64,000 nt of DNA from Brasenia schreberi (lineage: Eukaryota; Streptophyta; Magnoliopsida; Nymphaeales; Cabombaceae): contig JAYKKT010000089.1 in NCBI GenBank assembly GCA_036023115.1, forward strand, positions 8,957,501 through 9,021,500, read 5' to 3'. Positions 23,083 to 38,000 of the stretch are shown here, one piece after another. Position 1 is the stretch's first letter; each line of letters begins with the position of its first letter. Below the pieces are notes generated by a model. The model was not told the DNA's origin. It saw nothing but the letters and a program-made list of their open reading frames with translations, and did no database searches. The translations under genes and the position numbers were made by a program.

Positions 23083-26000
23083 TTATTTTCAGTGTTTCCC
23101 AAGATTTTGCTGAAAAATATATCTTTGCATTCTTGCAAAGATCTTCCCATAACGAGGAATTTTTTATAATGATGTTGTGACAATAGTTATGGAACCATAA
23201 ACAAATTGTAGTTGAGCCCATCATGTTGTTGAGGACTCTCATGATTCATGCTGACGTGCAATGTTATTTGTGCCATATCGTATCGTGTATCGTTTTGCTC
23301 CACGATACCGGTGTATCGTATCGTAATTTAAAAAAAAAATTTAAAATTTACCAAAAATAGAAAAGAATAAAAAAAAATCACAAAAGATCAAGACAATTTT
23401 AAACAATTCTTATAATTCAAAAGTTGAGTAAGCATTCATTATTCACCATTCAAATTTCAATACATAAGCATTTAAGACTTTAAGCAATACATCTTTATAT
23501 TTAAACAAGTAGCAAAATTACCACTTTTATAATTGAAAAAAAGAATTACATATTGTAATATGGATCATCAACTAAATAATCTTCATCTTTTTCTCCTCCT
23601 TGTTCAAGATCTTAGTAACAAAATCAATATCATCATCTCCTTACTGATATTGTTGCTCTCCTTCCAAATTGATCCAATGAATGTCTTCTTTAGTTTGGAG
23701 TATATGTTTATTGGATCAAATTGATTCTCATACCTACTTAAGTTTAACTTTCTTAATTGCCTTCAAGAATGATAAGTAAATAAAAATTAAAACTATAAAT
23801 TCAAGATTAAAATAATGAATTGAATACTTAATTACTAAGTAATTCTCAATTACCTCTGTCGAAGACGCCTGTTACAATGGATGAAAACTAGGTGATTAAG
23901 CCACTTATGTTCCAACCTATTGTGCATTTTTGTCTGGATATGTTAAAATACACTCTAATTTTTTCCATAACCAATTGAGTACATGTTTGAGTCAGAACCT
24001 TTATTACAAAATCTCTAAGTTTTGGCAATCACTTCTAAACCTGGTCCACAAAACATCTAATAGAAAAAGACAAATATAAAGATTTATTCTACTATAAATA
24101 TAAGATATAAGAAACTTAAATATTAAGATAAACAATGTAACGGTTGTGAATGGTTACAGGCAAGGCCATTAAGTGAAAAGCATTATTGTAAATCTCTATC
24201 TCACGTACAATATCTACTCTACTCTCATCATGAACCAATCAATCTATGCAATCAATGATACCTCTATTAAGTATTAACTTCACCATCCCTTTTAAAAGTT
24301 GTACAATACCTAAATACTGGATTTAGGTAGCAAGTTGTTGCATGAATATGTTGATGCAACTCTTTGTTTCATTCCACACGGTACATAATCACTATTTCTT
24401 CCATTAAAATTGCTTCTTATAGTTTCTTTAGCCCTATCCATGACTTCATAAAGATAATCATACATGGTTTCTCCGTCTGTCAGTCAATCTCAAAACTTTA
24501 ACCAAATGGCATGTGATCTTTAATAATCTAATACAAGAGTTCCAAAATGTATTTCTGAAGACCGTTTTTGAAATGTAATTTAATCTTTTATTTCTTCTAT
24601 TTTAAGGTAACTCTGCAAACTGTTGCTACTCATCTAAGGTAAATATTCTCTTAAGGACTTTTTGTTTAACAATGCTCTATACTGACAATAAATTAGTTGC
24701 AATGAGTAGCAACTGTAAAAAGGAGTTTTGTATCATCTATATATCTCCTCATCATATATAATACAAATGCATAGTTATAAATAATTTTAGTAATATCATG
24801 ACAACATTGAGTTGCAACCTTTACTTTATCCATCTCTCAAATATCCTCAAGGATGAGATCTAGACAATGGGATGCACACAATGTCCAATAGAAAGTCCAT
24901 TAATTGTCAGCTAACTCCTTTGTAACTATTTTATAGTTAGTTGCATTATCTATAATTAATTGGACTACATTTTCACCCCCAACCTCCAATATCACCTTAT
25001 AAAATTCTTGCCTTAAAACCTCTACACGTTGTTTTAACATGTCTAGTGATATAAAAAACAAAAGTCCTTTAGGACAATAGACATGGAGGTTTAATAAAGT
25101 CATTTCTTGCCTATCTGTCTATCTATCTGCTATCATAGTGCATCCTGTCTCCTTTCATGATTCTCTCAAAGTCGAACAATACTCTTGGACTTGAAGGACG
25201 GTCTTATCAAATAGTTTCCCTCTCAACTTATTATAATATGATATCTTATACCCTAGACCAATGTTACCAATGACATTTGCCATTGTTTTAAAATGAAAGG
25301 AATTTGCTGTATTAAATGAATTGTATACACCATAAAACCATCTCCCACTACAAGGCTTGCTTGCTCATGCAATTGCTCTAAAGTCATAGCAACACAAATT
25401 TCTGGTTGAGTATGAGGTGTAGTACTAGGAGTGGTTGAGTATGAGGTATAGTACTATGAGGAAAAATGATTGTATGCCAGAATAAGATCTTACTCTAGTC
25501 ATTCCTCTTCTACCACTTGTAACCTCTTCAACAACCCTCTTTTTCCTACCTGGTGATTGAGAAATACTACTATTAATCTTTGTCCTAACATCCACTACCA
25601 AGTCTAACATCCTTGTATCTTATTTTTTTTTGTCTCTTCTCAACTATACTTTCAATCATCTGTAGACATTACCGTACACTTTCCTAACTTTGCCCGTACA
25701 AAAGAGTAACCTTTTTTGGTGATGTTTCAATCAAGAAATTTCATAACTCATCACCTTATCAAAAAAATTACATTTGATTTTCAATTTGTTTCCATCAATT
25801 GAAGTACCCCACTGTCATAATGGATCATGAGACCTTGAATGCGACTACACAACACTAACACCCCTTCTTCCCATCTTAATTTACCACTTAAATCTAAATA
25901 AACCTAAAATAAAAGCACTTCATAAATCTCAAATCTTCACTTTATAAACAACCAAAACACTTAAAGAGAGTATCTCCCACTTCATAGATTGCCACAAATA

Positions 26001-29000
26001 AAACAAAAAGATATCTGCTTCATATATTACCACAAATAACACAATAAGATACAAAATACACATAAAAAAGGATAAAATCATAAAACCCTATACCACAACC
26101 ATCAGATTGCTCTTGTTGTCATTGTTGGAGTGATGGTGTCATTGGAATGGAGACCGTAGAGATGCTTTTCCGTAGACGAAAGTCGTTATGGAACAGCTTT
26201 AACATCGAGCACTCTCAAACACAAGCCAAACCCTGCAGAAACAAGAGATTCTGTTCGGGTGGGGATTTAAAAGAAATAGGGCGTATTGCTTGTATCATAC
26301 GATACGAGCGATACGGCCCATATTGCACGATATATGCCAATACTCTATTAAACACGATACAAGTCCGTGTATCGAATCATGGTTTCCCACGATACGATAC
26401 GGGGTGATACGGATAACACTGCTTTAAGCTAGTGATGACTAGTGATTTTTTAATTATTGTTTCATTCACGAAACTTGATTTTATCTATGGTTGAATTATG
26501 TGCAATACTAAATTTTTGTTTTGTGGAGAAACATTGTGGCGAGTTTCTTTTTCATTGAAAATCGATTGATTTATTGAACAGTTGCTGATGTGTTCTCTAT
26601 TCTGCAGAGTGAATATATTCGGGGCATCAGTGCATGGAACTTTAATCTGGAGGACTTGAAAAGTCAAGCTGCTCTTGTGAGTGTTTTTTTAGTATCACCG
26701 TGTACAATTCCTTCTTCCAAAGGTGAATGATGCTTATGTCTTAGCTCTTCCCCTCCAATATATCTTGTGTCTGTAGATCCAGGATTCTAACGATGTTGCA
26801 AGCATTATTGAAATGGATGTGAACTTACATTCGAAAGATGAATTCAAAGATCAAGAAGACGGCCAGAATATGTTTCCTGTAGAGGGGGGAAACCAGATCA
26901 TGGTTGCGGCTGCACAAGAGGTACTGTTAGTTGGACAATTATTGTCTTGTGACTGTTCTTTCGTCTTTGAAGAGTGACTTCCATGATAAGTTATGCTTTA
27001 TGGATAAGTATCGGTGTTTTTTCTTATTAAAGGGGGCTTGAATGGTCTGCAAACACTTGACAAGAGGGTAGTCCACTTTTACATGCATATCTTTTACTGT
27101 TATGCATGCAGCAGCACATTATCATTGGCTTTTTTTCTAGATTGTATCAGCTGCGAAGTTCTCGGTTATATTTATGCCATTCTTGAGTTTTCTATGGAGA
27201 TTCTTCATCTTCGAGATGTGTTCATCTCTTTTTGGCTTTTGTTTCCTTTTATTTAAACAGGATGAAGCTCACGATCTACTCAGGCATAGTTCTTTGCCTT
27301 CATTTCCTCTTCAACCTCTTCAGGCACTCAAGTATGTTCCAGTGTCTTCCGATAGTTTACTGATTAATTTCCAACTTTGCCTCAACTAAGGATCAGTGAT
27401 TATTCTTTTCCTTTGAGGAAGATTTGGCATTTTTATTACTGAACAACTATCTTTATGTTCTGTGCCTTCATGTTACTTCTACAGATTTTGTTAGCATTTT
27501 CTGGTGTCTTTGTTTTTATTTATTGTTAAAAACCTACTTTAACCTTAACTTTAAGTAAGCCTTTCCCACACTAGATTGGGTTGGCTAGAGGCTACAACAT
27601 AAGGACTTCCTAGAAGGTCAGCTGTTCCAGTACCATGTTCATCCAAGCACTCTTAATTTTGTAGGTTGATGGGGGTATAGTGCATTATTTCTGGAGAGAT
27701 CGACCCCTGGTAAAAGTTTGACAAAGTTTTACACTTGGTTATCTGCTGCTTAACACGATCTTCCGTTATCCTGACCTTGAACTAGCTATGCGACTCTGAA
27801 CTCTTACTATAGGTGCAGTTAACATGTCATAACAAATAAAAATATGGTATTGTGAAGTACAGCGAAATTCATGAGTACTCTACAGTCACCTTCTATTATT
27901 TATATGCAGAGGATATTTTGATGTCTCTGAGGATGAGGTAAATGCAAACAGCCCTTGTTTGAAAGAGGATGATGAGTCTTGCTCTAGTCAACTGTTTCAA
28001 GTACCAAAGATGCAAACTTTAGATGAACAAGAAATTAGAGAATGCGATAGTGAGAACCTTGAAAGAAATTGCACTTCATCGAGGAACACTGGGTTTGTTG
28101 CTGGACAGGGACAAAGATTCTTGAGTGGCTCACTTATACCAGAACGTGTTTATGCTCAGAGCAAAAATGGTAGTGGTGAAGCTGAAAGGTAGGGTCTAAA
28201 CCCTTCTTGAACTTTGTTGAGTGGTAAAGAAATGATGGTCTTTCAAGTTTTGCTGTTGATCAAATTGCAAGTTTCATCCATATGAACTACTCACCATCAC
28301 ATATTCCTCCCATTGCAATTCTAGATGTAGAGCACGCATGCTTAATGTCTCTCTTTTATCTACTTACATCGAACTTCACGGTGGTCAATCAGTGCAAAAT
28401 ATTTGTTTGTTTTATCTGCTCAAGAAACCATATATATCCCGTTCTTATGCCAGACACAAACAAAAGTATTGTACTGGTTTTAGATGTTTTAGGATCTGCT
28501 GTCATTAAGATCTATTGAGGCTGCCAAAGTGCTCAATAAATTTGAGCTCTTTCACTAAAGGCAGCAGAAACTTGGCCGCACAACATTACTAAACATCCAT
28601 GAGCTGAGTACTGTGCCACATTCATGTTCATGTCAATGTATGCAATATGCTTATTGTTAATCAAAACTTTCTGCCTTAATCCTTATATACTGAACATGTT
28701 ATTGAGGAGCAAAATATGCAAAATAGGCAGCCATTTTAGTTAAAGAATGAGTCAAGTTGGCACACATTGCATCCCCAAAAAGGAAAGTTTTAAATGCCTA
28801 GGATCAATTTTTCAGAGTGATGGAAGAATTGATGGAAATGTTACGCATAGAATTAATGCTGGTTGGTTAAAATGGAGAGGAGCATCATGTATTCTTTGTG
28901 ATAAGAAGATACTATTAAAGTTAAAAGGTAAATATTATAGAGCAACAATTAGGCCTGCCATGTTTTATGGTTATGAGTGTTGGGCAGTTAATCATCAACA

Positions 29001-32000
29001 TGTACAAAAGATGTCTGTGACAGAAATGAAGATGTTGAGATGGATGAGTGGTCATAGAAGAAAAGACCATGTACATAATAAGGTTATTAGAAACAAATTA
29101 GGAGTGACACCAATAGAGGATAAAATGAGAGAATATCGTTTAAGATGGTTTGGACATATAGAAAGAAGATCAAAGGAAGAACCTGTAAGAAGATATGAAA
29201 AACTAAATTTGGAAAATATTAAAAGAGCTAGAGGACGATCACAAAAGTGTTGGAAAGAAACAATAAAGAATGATCTAGCTTATTGTGAGTTAACTGCTAA
29301 CATGGCACACGATAGAGATCTGTGGAAACAAAGAATCCATGTAGCCGACCCCGTCTAGTATGAAAAAAGGCTTAGTTGTTGTTGTTAATTAATCAAGTTG
29401 TGATTCAACGGAAATTGATTGGAAACAGTTTCGTGGACTCGATTGGTGCTGGGACTTATGATTCATCTTCTAAGTCACATGGAGACCTCTAGGAGGTGGA
29501 GTGTCGACTCCGACACGGGTGTGACATCGACAATGTGTTGGTGCGGCACGGATACACATTTTTTTTAAGATAACTCACGGTTCTGCCGTCTATGGTGTGT
29601 TTATTATGGAGAATTCGATCGAGGAGGGAGGGATCCGCGAAGACAATGAAACCGAAGCCTCTTAGTCGACTCGTGACCTCATCTCCCATGATGACCACCT
29701 GAGTTACCTTACCGTAGTTTCCAAAATGCTTCTTCAGTTTGTCTTCCGTCATCTCTCATGAAACTTCGCCGATGAACAGAAGAAAATATCTCAACGCGGA
29801 CCTTCTTCACTTCCTTTTGTGTGGATATTCCACGCTTCCAAATCTGACACCGACTTTGAAGTTCGGGTCTTTTTGGATAAATGGGTCCAAATCCGTGAAG
29901 ATTGATTTGTGTATTATGATGAAATTAGTAGTTGTTTACAGTTTATGTGTTTTGGTTTTATATAAATTTGTGTACTTGCTATTGTCATATACTTATGTTA
30001 ATTGATGTCTCACTTGTTCTAGCTTGAATATTATATATTATATAATACCTAGCTGTGTCGTCGCACCCAAAATTTTTGAAATTTGCCGTATCCCGCACCT
30101 GCACCCAATGACATAGTTCATCTTCGTCCTTCATTGGTGTTAGGACTTGGATGTTCATCTGGAGGTAGCTCTTGTACTTAAGTTTCTCATTTCATTTAAA
30201 GTGGACTGCCTTAAAGGAACTGGCAGAACCTTTTGAACAGACCATAATAAATTGGATCAGATTTACAGTTTCTTGAGAACATTTTTGACTTTGGAACGAT
30301 ATTCTGGTTCGCATGTCTGGAAGAAGACACAGTTTTAGCAATTTTTGCTTTCTTTGGGCATGACATTGTTCTTCTGTCAGCATATTTTTGTCAAAAACTT
30401 AGCTTTCCTTGTTGTCATTGTCACTTTTTGTTGTAATTTTGATTTCTTAGTTTAGGCTGCCCAGCAATTTATCTTTAAATCCAATCTATAGAATGAGAAC
30501 TTGAATTGTTTCTTTGGATGACTCATCTTTTACACCACTTTGTATCGGGAATTAACCATCTTTGTATTGGGATTAAAGGGAGCATGTTCAACAGAAAAAT
30601 CCACCAGAGCGGAATTACAGTGGTCCATTGCTGCACCGTCAAAAGAGAAACGGGGACTTTCAGTCATCAGGTACTCTCCAGAAATAAAAAATCACTATAC
30701 CCATTGGGCTTATTTACAAATTTTACTTATGGTCATTCCCAATGGTTTGGTCTTGAATTTTGAGCTTATTGCAGCGAGTATCTTTTAATGATTCTTCTTT
30801 TTTGCTTGTTGCAGCTACTGTCCTTTCCTTAGCAGAGGCGTCTGAAGGAACAGTTATACAACATAAGGGACGTTTCAAGGTTACATCAGCTGATGGATCC
30901 CCCAAGGTATTCGATGTCATAAATGTTTTTGCACTGTGATCCCTTATTGCTAGAATTTGGTATTAGGTGCATTGGTGAATATGTCAAAAGTGTGCATGTT
31001 TTAGATTAGTTGCATAATCCTTGTTAATGAACAACATTTATGGTCTGGGAAAAATTACATATATGTTGTGTAGGCGATATGCACGTGCTTATCCATATCC
31101 GTTTGCAGGCTGACCTGTGTCTCGTTAGTTAACTCAGGCTACCTGTATTACTGGAAGTTTTAACTTTTCATGATTTCGATATACAAAATTCATATTATGA
31201 AAAATAAGAATAGGTTAAGAAATTAACCAGATGGGAAGTTAATTCACAATACTACATCTGTACATATTAAAAATGCAAGAGTTCATTATTATTGAAAATC
31301 AAATATTGGAAGATCTATAAAATTGGTAGCCTTCAAACCAAATAGGACAAGGGCCCTCTCTCTTTAGTCTAAGCTGGATAGCTTTTTTTCCTCCAAAGTG
31401 AAGAGTCTTCAGAAGATACAAAAAAAGTAGAGCTTTGGAGAATAGGAAGTTGGAAACTCAAAGATACAATTGTTTTCTTAAAAAAATAAATCATTACGCA
31501 GCATCAGTCTATTTATTAGATTTTGAGATTTGAAACAACTAATAAACATTGGCCGAGTTTCTTTCAAATGGGATGTCATCAAATAACAGCTGATTTCAAA
31601 TTGGATATTATGTTTCTAATGATGGACTTTACAGTAAATTCTCCGTTGAATAAAAACTTATATAGATGTTGACCTGCGCTTCCTATTAAATGCATTATAA
31701 AGTACGCACTGGCTTTCCAAGTAAACTAGCTCAGCCGAGTTTTACTTGGCTTAGTAAGAATATTACGAGTTGACTAATTTTAAACTAAGTTTAGCTGGTT
31801 TTGTTCAATTGCAAGTCATGTTATCTTTATCATTCTGCTTGAGTGTTCAGGATGACTGAGCTTTATGCATATTACATCACTAATTCTTGTTTATGTAGGT
31901 TGTTGCATCATCAAATTCAACAAATTCAGTGCTGAACTCTTCATATGCATCTCCAAATTCTAGCAATATTTCAACTTCAATCCTTTCATCTCTGCAAAAT

Positions 32001-35000
32001 ATTTTGCATCAGAACACGTTACAGAGGGTATGATGTATAGCTAATATATCATTTCAGCTATGTATTCTGAGTACTAGAATTTATATGACCGGTCAAGTTA
32101 TCTATCTTTTTTTCAGGACCAGATAATTAAATTAATGAAGGGCATGGAGAGGGCTTCAGGTGGTAACTTGCGTAGCTTATTTTTCACATTCCTCATATTT
32201 GTGTATCTAGTTAATAAAATATAGTAGGCTGATTATCCACCTTTACTGGTTGTGATGCACAGTTAATCAGTTGGAAAATGCTGTGGTTGGTGCTGCTGAT
32301 GTGCCAGTGGTATGGTCATACTCCATCTGTCTGTTTATTGATTGATTGATTGTACCTTTATTATTTCACTTGTCTGTGAATGTTTTTCTTTCTTGTGTTA
32401 CTAACGGACTTATGATTTGAAGTGTTCTTTGACAATCCTTTCATGCTATTATGTATCATCTGGTTTCGAGTCTTTGTGAGTGGTATGTTTCCCGTTTCTC
32501 CAATGCAAGAGAAATGCCAGTAGAGTTATCTTGTAGTAAACAAGACAATGGTGGTGCTGAAAAGGAAAATTGGATCTTCCTTGTTAATAAATTAAATAAG
32601 TGCTTATACTTATACCCTGGAGTAGTTTGAATTAGCCAAAGTATTTTCCTCTATGTGGCCAAGCCGGCTGCTTATGATGATTACAGTCATATTAACACGC
32701 AAGGCGATGGTGCAGTTAAAACATGCCAAAGTTCCTAAATTTGGAAGTAATTCTGCTTAGAAGATAACTCCTGTCCAAGTGCAGTATATTCCATACAAAT
32801 TTAATGAAATTTTGATATTGCATGCTCATAGCCTCATACTATCATACAGCTGATTAATTTTGGATCACTTAGATGTCATGGAGATACTTGTGGAGGAACC
32901 CTAGGCAAAATATCTTATGTATTACCCTTGGCACTACACATTGAAGCATATACTGGTGTGAATTAGCCAGGTTTTTTTGAAATCGGATGTGTCTTGCCCT
33001 ACTAGTATATCTTGCGTCATAGAAAGGTAACGCAGTTACAGTTGTATCAGTTCTTGTTGAGACTATCAAGCTATGGACCATGAAATCACAAGTACTTTTG
33101 GTTAATGTCTATTGTCAATGAGGCTGGGAATGACTGTGAGCTCCTTTAATTTGTATAGAGGCAAGACGGAAGCTAATCATATAGTTTGTGCTGTTTGTTA
33201 TGAGCATAGTTTAAATGTTCTCTGAGTTGACTCAGCCTAGGTCAGTTATCCATTAAGGTCAACGACGATAATGACCTGAAATATGACAATAGATTTAATG
33301 GATTGAGATGTGGTCAAGCAATAACTGTTGTGTATGTATACGGTGTTAGAACTAGAACAGAATATCGTTGAAAATGTGCATTTCCCATTTTGATCAGAGA
33401 ACCACCACATAAGATTGTTATGTTACAAGAGGCCTTACAACTTTAATAAGATGTCAATATTGCATATTGAAATATTCTTTTGGGCTTTTGGTAGTTCTCA
33501 TCCAAGAAATTACATGACTTGTTCAGCATCAGCTTTATAGGTTAAATGTTGGCAAAAATGGTTATAGTGATGTTCCTAAGGGTGGGGAATGTATTAATTT
33601 GCACTTTAAGCTCATTAAACGCTTATTTGAGATTAGCTCTACTTTTACAGGCTCATAAAATAGTAATAAGTATGTCATCTATATATTTCATATCACAGTG
33701 TAAAACAAAAAGACTGAGGGTTCAGCTTGCAAAGAATAACCTATAGAGATTAGATCCTGTAGCTTTGAGCTTCCAAACAATGAATTCTTTCTTTAGAGTG
33801 CCATATTGAACTTATCCCCATAGATCGACAGTTTCCAATCCTATTCACCGGATAATGTTATTATTGTAAATGAAGGCCTTAGCATGTAGGTTAACCATGG
33901 GAGTTCCATAACCCTGGTATCAAGCATCAGTTATACATGATAACCATGGGAGTTCCATAGCCAGGATAGTTCTAAGTTGGTGTGATATTTTCCTCTTTCT
34001 TAATGAACTTGAAAATTAATAAGATCAGAAGGTGACTGTAAATCTGTTTCATCTTTAGTTTAAAGGTGTGACCCTTTATTCAGATTATGAGTTTAGACTG
34101 TAAAAGTATGAAAGTTTACATCAATGCTGGCAATATCACTGTGATTCTAGTTCACATATATATTCCTTTTCTCGTTTTTAATTTAAGTTTCCTTATTAGT
34201 TCCTGACTTGCCATTGATATTTCTATACTAAAGTTCTCTAGTCATATGATTGAGTCTTTGTCTTGTATTTTGTGATGAAAAAGTAATGTGTGAACTCTGT
34301 CCATGTTTGTGTGCATGCCGATTGTTGTGTCTTTCATAATATTTTCTTGTTCGTGTATGCATCTCCTCTGTCTCTAAAGTCAAGCAAATAATCAATTTAG
34401 TATCTGTTCAATTTGCAGCTTCCTTCCGTTAGAGAAAGAGAACTGCAGTTACAGGTGGTTCAACTGCAACAAAGGTACGCGTAATCCATAATCAGTCCTC
34501 ATTACTCAAATGACTTTTATCATGCACTTGACACTTTGTTAGGATTCCAGAATTGGCAGTATGGTAGAGGAGCTGCAGAAGTTGAAGATGAGAAATGCTC
34601 AGGTAAGAGTCACTGAAGCACTAGAGTTCTTAGATTGACCGCGAAATGATGGGAAATTTATCTTCATTTGGTGTTCTTAGAATCTATTGCAAAAAGTATG
34701 CATGATTATGTACGGAACCTGCTATCTTCTATGTTTAAATCACTTCAGCAAGCTACTTTATTGATATGTTTCTTGAAACCTGTTAAAAATTTACTATTTT
34801 TCTCTTTTGTTCTTCAATCTGCTTTATGGCACATTTTCTAGTACTAATATGTGAGCTAGTGCTTATGCGTAAAAGTTACGTGTAAAATGTACGTATGTAA
34901 TGTTTGCATGGGACCATCTATGGGTAAATTTTATGTATGCTGAACCTGTAGAACTCATCAAGGAAAACTGGTAACTGTAAATTTGAATGTGAAATTGTGA

Positions 35001-38000
35001 AATTTTACTCTCAGCAGTTAGAAAGTGTATTCATTTGTTCACAAAGATACTGTAATATGCACTTGTTGTAATGAAGGCGATGCTTCAATGTAGATTGATG
35101 AAAATCACTTCAAAATATCACACACAAAAGCCTTAGAAAAAGGCTATAATAAAGTGTATGCAACAAAGACACAATATATCGAAAATGAATATTATTTAGC
35201 CACAAAAGGTTTGAAAAAGTATATACATGATAGTGATATTTATAGAAGAGAACATAAGGGAGTGAGTGAGAGAATACAAAAGAAGAGGAGAAGAGGGGAG
35301 GGGGCTGGTCACAGCCAGCCCCCAACGGCCCTGACAACCCGACTAGCTAGGCTTGTCAGGGTTGTGCTTGAGTGCCCCATGTTCTAACACCTCCCCTCAA
35401 ACTGATAGCTCCATGACCTTAAGTTTGTCAATCAAAAACTGAAATCGAGGAGTAGGTAATAACTTGGTGAACACATCTGCAAGTTGATACTTTGATTTTA
35501 CAAACTGTAATACTAAATTGCTTTGTAGATGCTCTTCATGAACATAGTGATAGTCCATCTCGATATGTTTTGTATGTTCATGAAAGATATGATTGTTGGC
35601 TATATACATGATTGGAAGAGTTTCCAATTGTATTTTCAAATCTTGAAGTAGTCGTCGCAGCCAAGTTAGTTGAATGGTTGTGTTGGTGATTGCACGATAC
35701 ACAACTTTGGTAGAGGAAAGAGATCTTTTGTTGTTTCTTGCATTTTCATGAGATGAGAGAGTGATGAAGGAAAATGCTGTAGCCGGTAGTAGAGTGCATG
35801 TTATTAACGTCACCACCCCAATAAGCATTGGTATATACAATCAACTAAGATAAAGAAGAAGATGATAGAAATACTTTTTTGGTTGAGGTTTATCGAATAT
35901 AATGAAGAATCCTCATAACAACACTCATATGTGATGAAGAATATGCATATCTAGTGTTCTTTGTGTTAGTTTTATAATTTTTGATGTTTTTAGGTATTAT
36001 TGTAATTGTCCGAAGTACTAAGGGCATTTTGGTAATTTGTTGTAGTGAGGGCATTTTGGTTATTTTACGTTTTACAGCTCCTTATATAAGGGCTGATAGG
36101 TTGTATTAGGGTTAAGAGTGTTTGCGATTAAGAAAGAGAGAAAAAGAGGGGGGCGGCCTCCATTGGAGGCCCGCCCCCTCCTCCGAACTCCACATTTCTT
36201 CTTCAATGGTTTGTGATTTTCAATCTTCGTTGTGCAACCACGTTTTCCAACATGGTATAGAGCCTATTTCGATCATTGGGAGCAATAGGAGGTGCGACTG
36301 AAAGCTTGCATGGAATCGCAGAGTGGTAGGCCCGAAAGTCATTTTGTTGGTTCCATGTGTGAATCCGTGTGGTGAATAAGAAGATGGTCGGAGAGATTCA
36401 TATGGAAGAGACTGAAGAAGAAAGGTCTGTCGTCTTAATTGTTCCTTCGCATTCTGATGCTCAACAGGGTGAAGAATCATTGAGGGGAGTTGGGGAAAAC
36501 GATTCTGTTAGGCATGGGATGCAATCAAACAGGTCAGAGGTACAACCCAAATCACCAGGAGAGTCAACATTCTCATTTGTGAGAATTAGACATGCATGAT
36601 GCAAGTATTACTTCTGGAAGAGTAGATGTTCCTAGACTTTTCGCATCAAAAGGGAGATCTTCTTTCAAAAATCTGCTGCAGTGGCCTAGCTTCAAAACCA
36701 AGATTGCATCCGATGATAGTGAAAGAACTGCTATTTTAGGACCAGAGGGATCGACAGGATGCCAACGAGATAGGTCCTTTTTCTTGCGGTCATTTACTCT
36801 CACCAAAGCATTGGTTCCTCCTTTGATGAGAAGAACATCGTCGCTACCAGTCACACATGCTAATTCAAATTCTGAGACAACAAGAGATGAACAGAACACG
36901 TATGATCAGTCTTCATCAGTAAAATCAGGAGTCAAAAAGCACATGTCCCACTCTCTTTCTGTTCCTTTGAATGCCAAACCCAGAAGCTTGAGAAGGAACG
37001 ACTCTCTGGGAGGCTTCTTTCGAGTTATTCCTGGGAGTCCTCTTGTTGCAGAATTGAGTAGTGGTGCCTCAAATTCTACGTGAGTACCATATTTATTGAT
37101 ATCTATTATACAACTCCTATGGGGAAGAGACTACATTCCTTGGTTGAGGTACACAAGTTTTTGCTCGATCATCCAGAGTACATGCGTGCAAGCATAAATC
37201 TCTCTCAATTCTCTTTTCAAATACCAAAGCCACTAAATGATGTAGTAGACCAACTGTTTGATGAAATGCCTAAGAGAAATGCTCAAGAAGAGATGATTAA
37301 CCTGCACATCAAATGTTTGAGTAAATGCCAAGAGAAATATTTACCTGCACATCAAGTGTTTGATGAAACGTTTCACATAACCTTTACCTCTGCAAGACAA
37401 GTGTTTGATGAAATGCCTAAGAGAGATGTTTACATGCATATCAAGTGTTCGTTGAAATGCTCAAGAAGATATATTTACTTCTGCATCAAGTGTTTGAAGA
37501 AATGTCTAAGAGAGATGGAAAAATTCAGGAAAAGAGTAAAGAAGAGATTAGTACGTGATGATTGTCTCCATTGGAAAAACAACATTAAGAAAGTTTACAG
37601 AAAATAGATGAATGTTGAAGATTGCAGTTATGAGGACTGAAGAAATGTTTTTATATGCAGTCAAAGATGCTACATGAGATGATCAGTCAGGAAGGTTGAG
37701 TTGATGTTGCAGCCAGAGATGATCCTTGAGATGATCAGCTAGGAAGGATGAGTTGAAGTTGCAGCCAGAGATGATGCTTGAGGATGATCAAACTTACATT
37801 TGGGGATGCAATGTGTGCCAATTTTAATTTCTGTCCTCTGAGGTAACCAAATGATCAAACTTACATTTCATATATTCTGTCTTTGTTATGCTAAGTCGGA
37901 GGCCTTTGCTTTCTAATGTTTCTCTCCATAGTTCCAAATTTTTATTAACTTTTTCCTTAGACTCCTCCACTAACACAATGTCATATGCAAATAACATACA

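Larger units (their letters stand above)
35932..37785 (+). mobile_element. Family L LTR element, copy 2, with captured host-gene fragments; 3' LTR lost
   Basis: The 5' LTR (35932-36252) is followed by TGGTATAGAGCC, a damaged initiator-Met tRNA primer site. The interior then carries MARCH-type, MBD-like and PPR-like fragments, all sense, followed by the family minisatellite (TTGCAGCCAGAGATGATGC-type units, 37660-37785). The element stops abruptly at a junction with RTE copy D, where ATGATCAAACTTACATTT occurs at 37785-37802 and again at 37851-37868. It has no 3' LTR. It sits inside the 35067 copia element. Confidence 0.82.

Noticed and set aside
22889..23242. Several overlapping frames rich in Tyr/Ile
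   Set aside because: They are translations of CA, TATG and AT microsatellites.
26422..26429. 8-bp target duplication for the second hAT element
   Set aside because: CTTTAAGC does not match the left flank CTGACGTG, so no duplication is claimed.
35154..35387. 77-codon + strand frame
   Set aside because: It lies wholly inside the copia LTR on the opposite strand.
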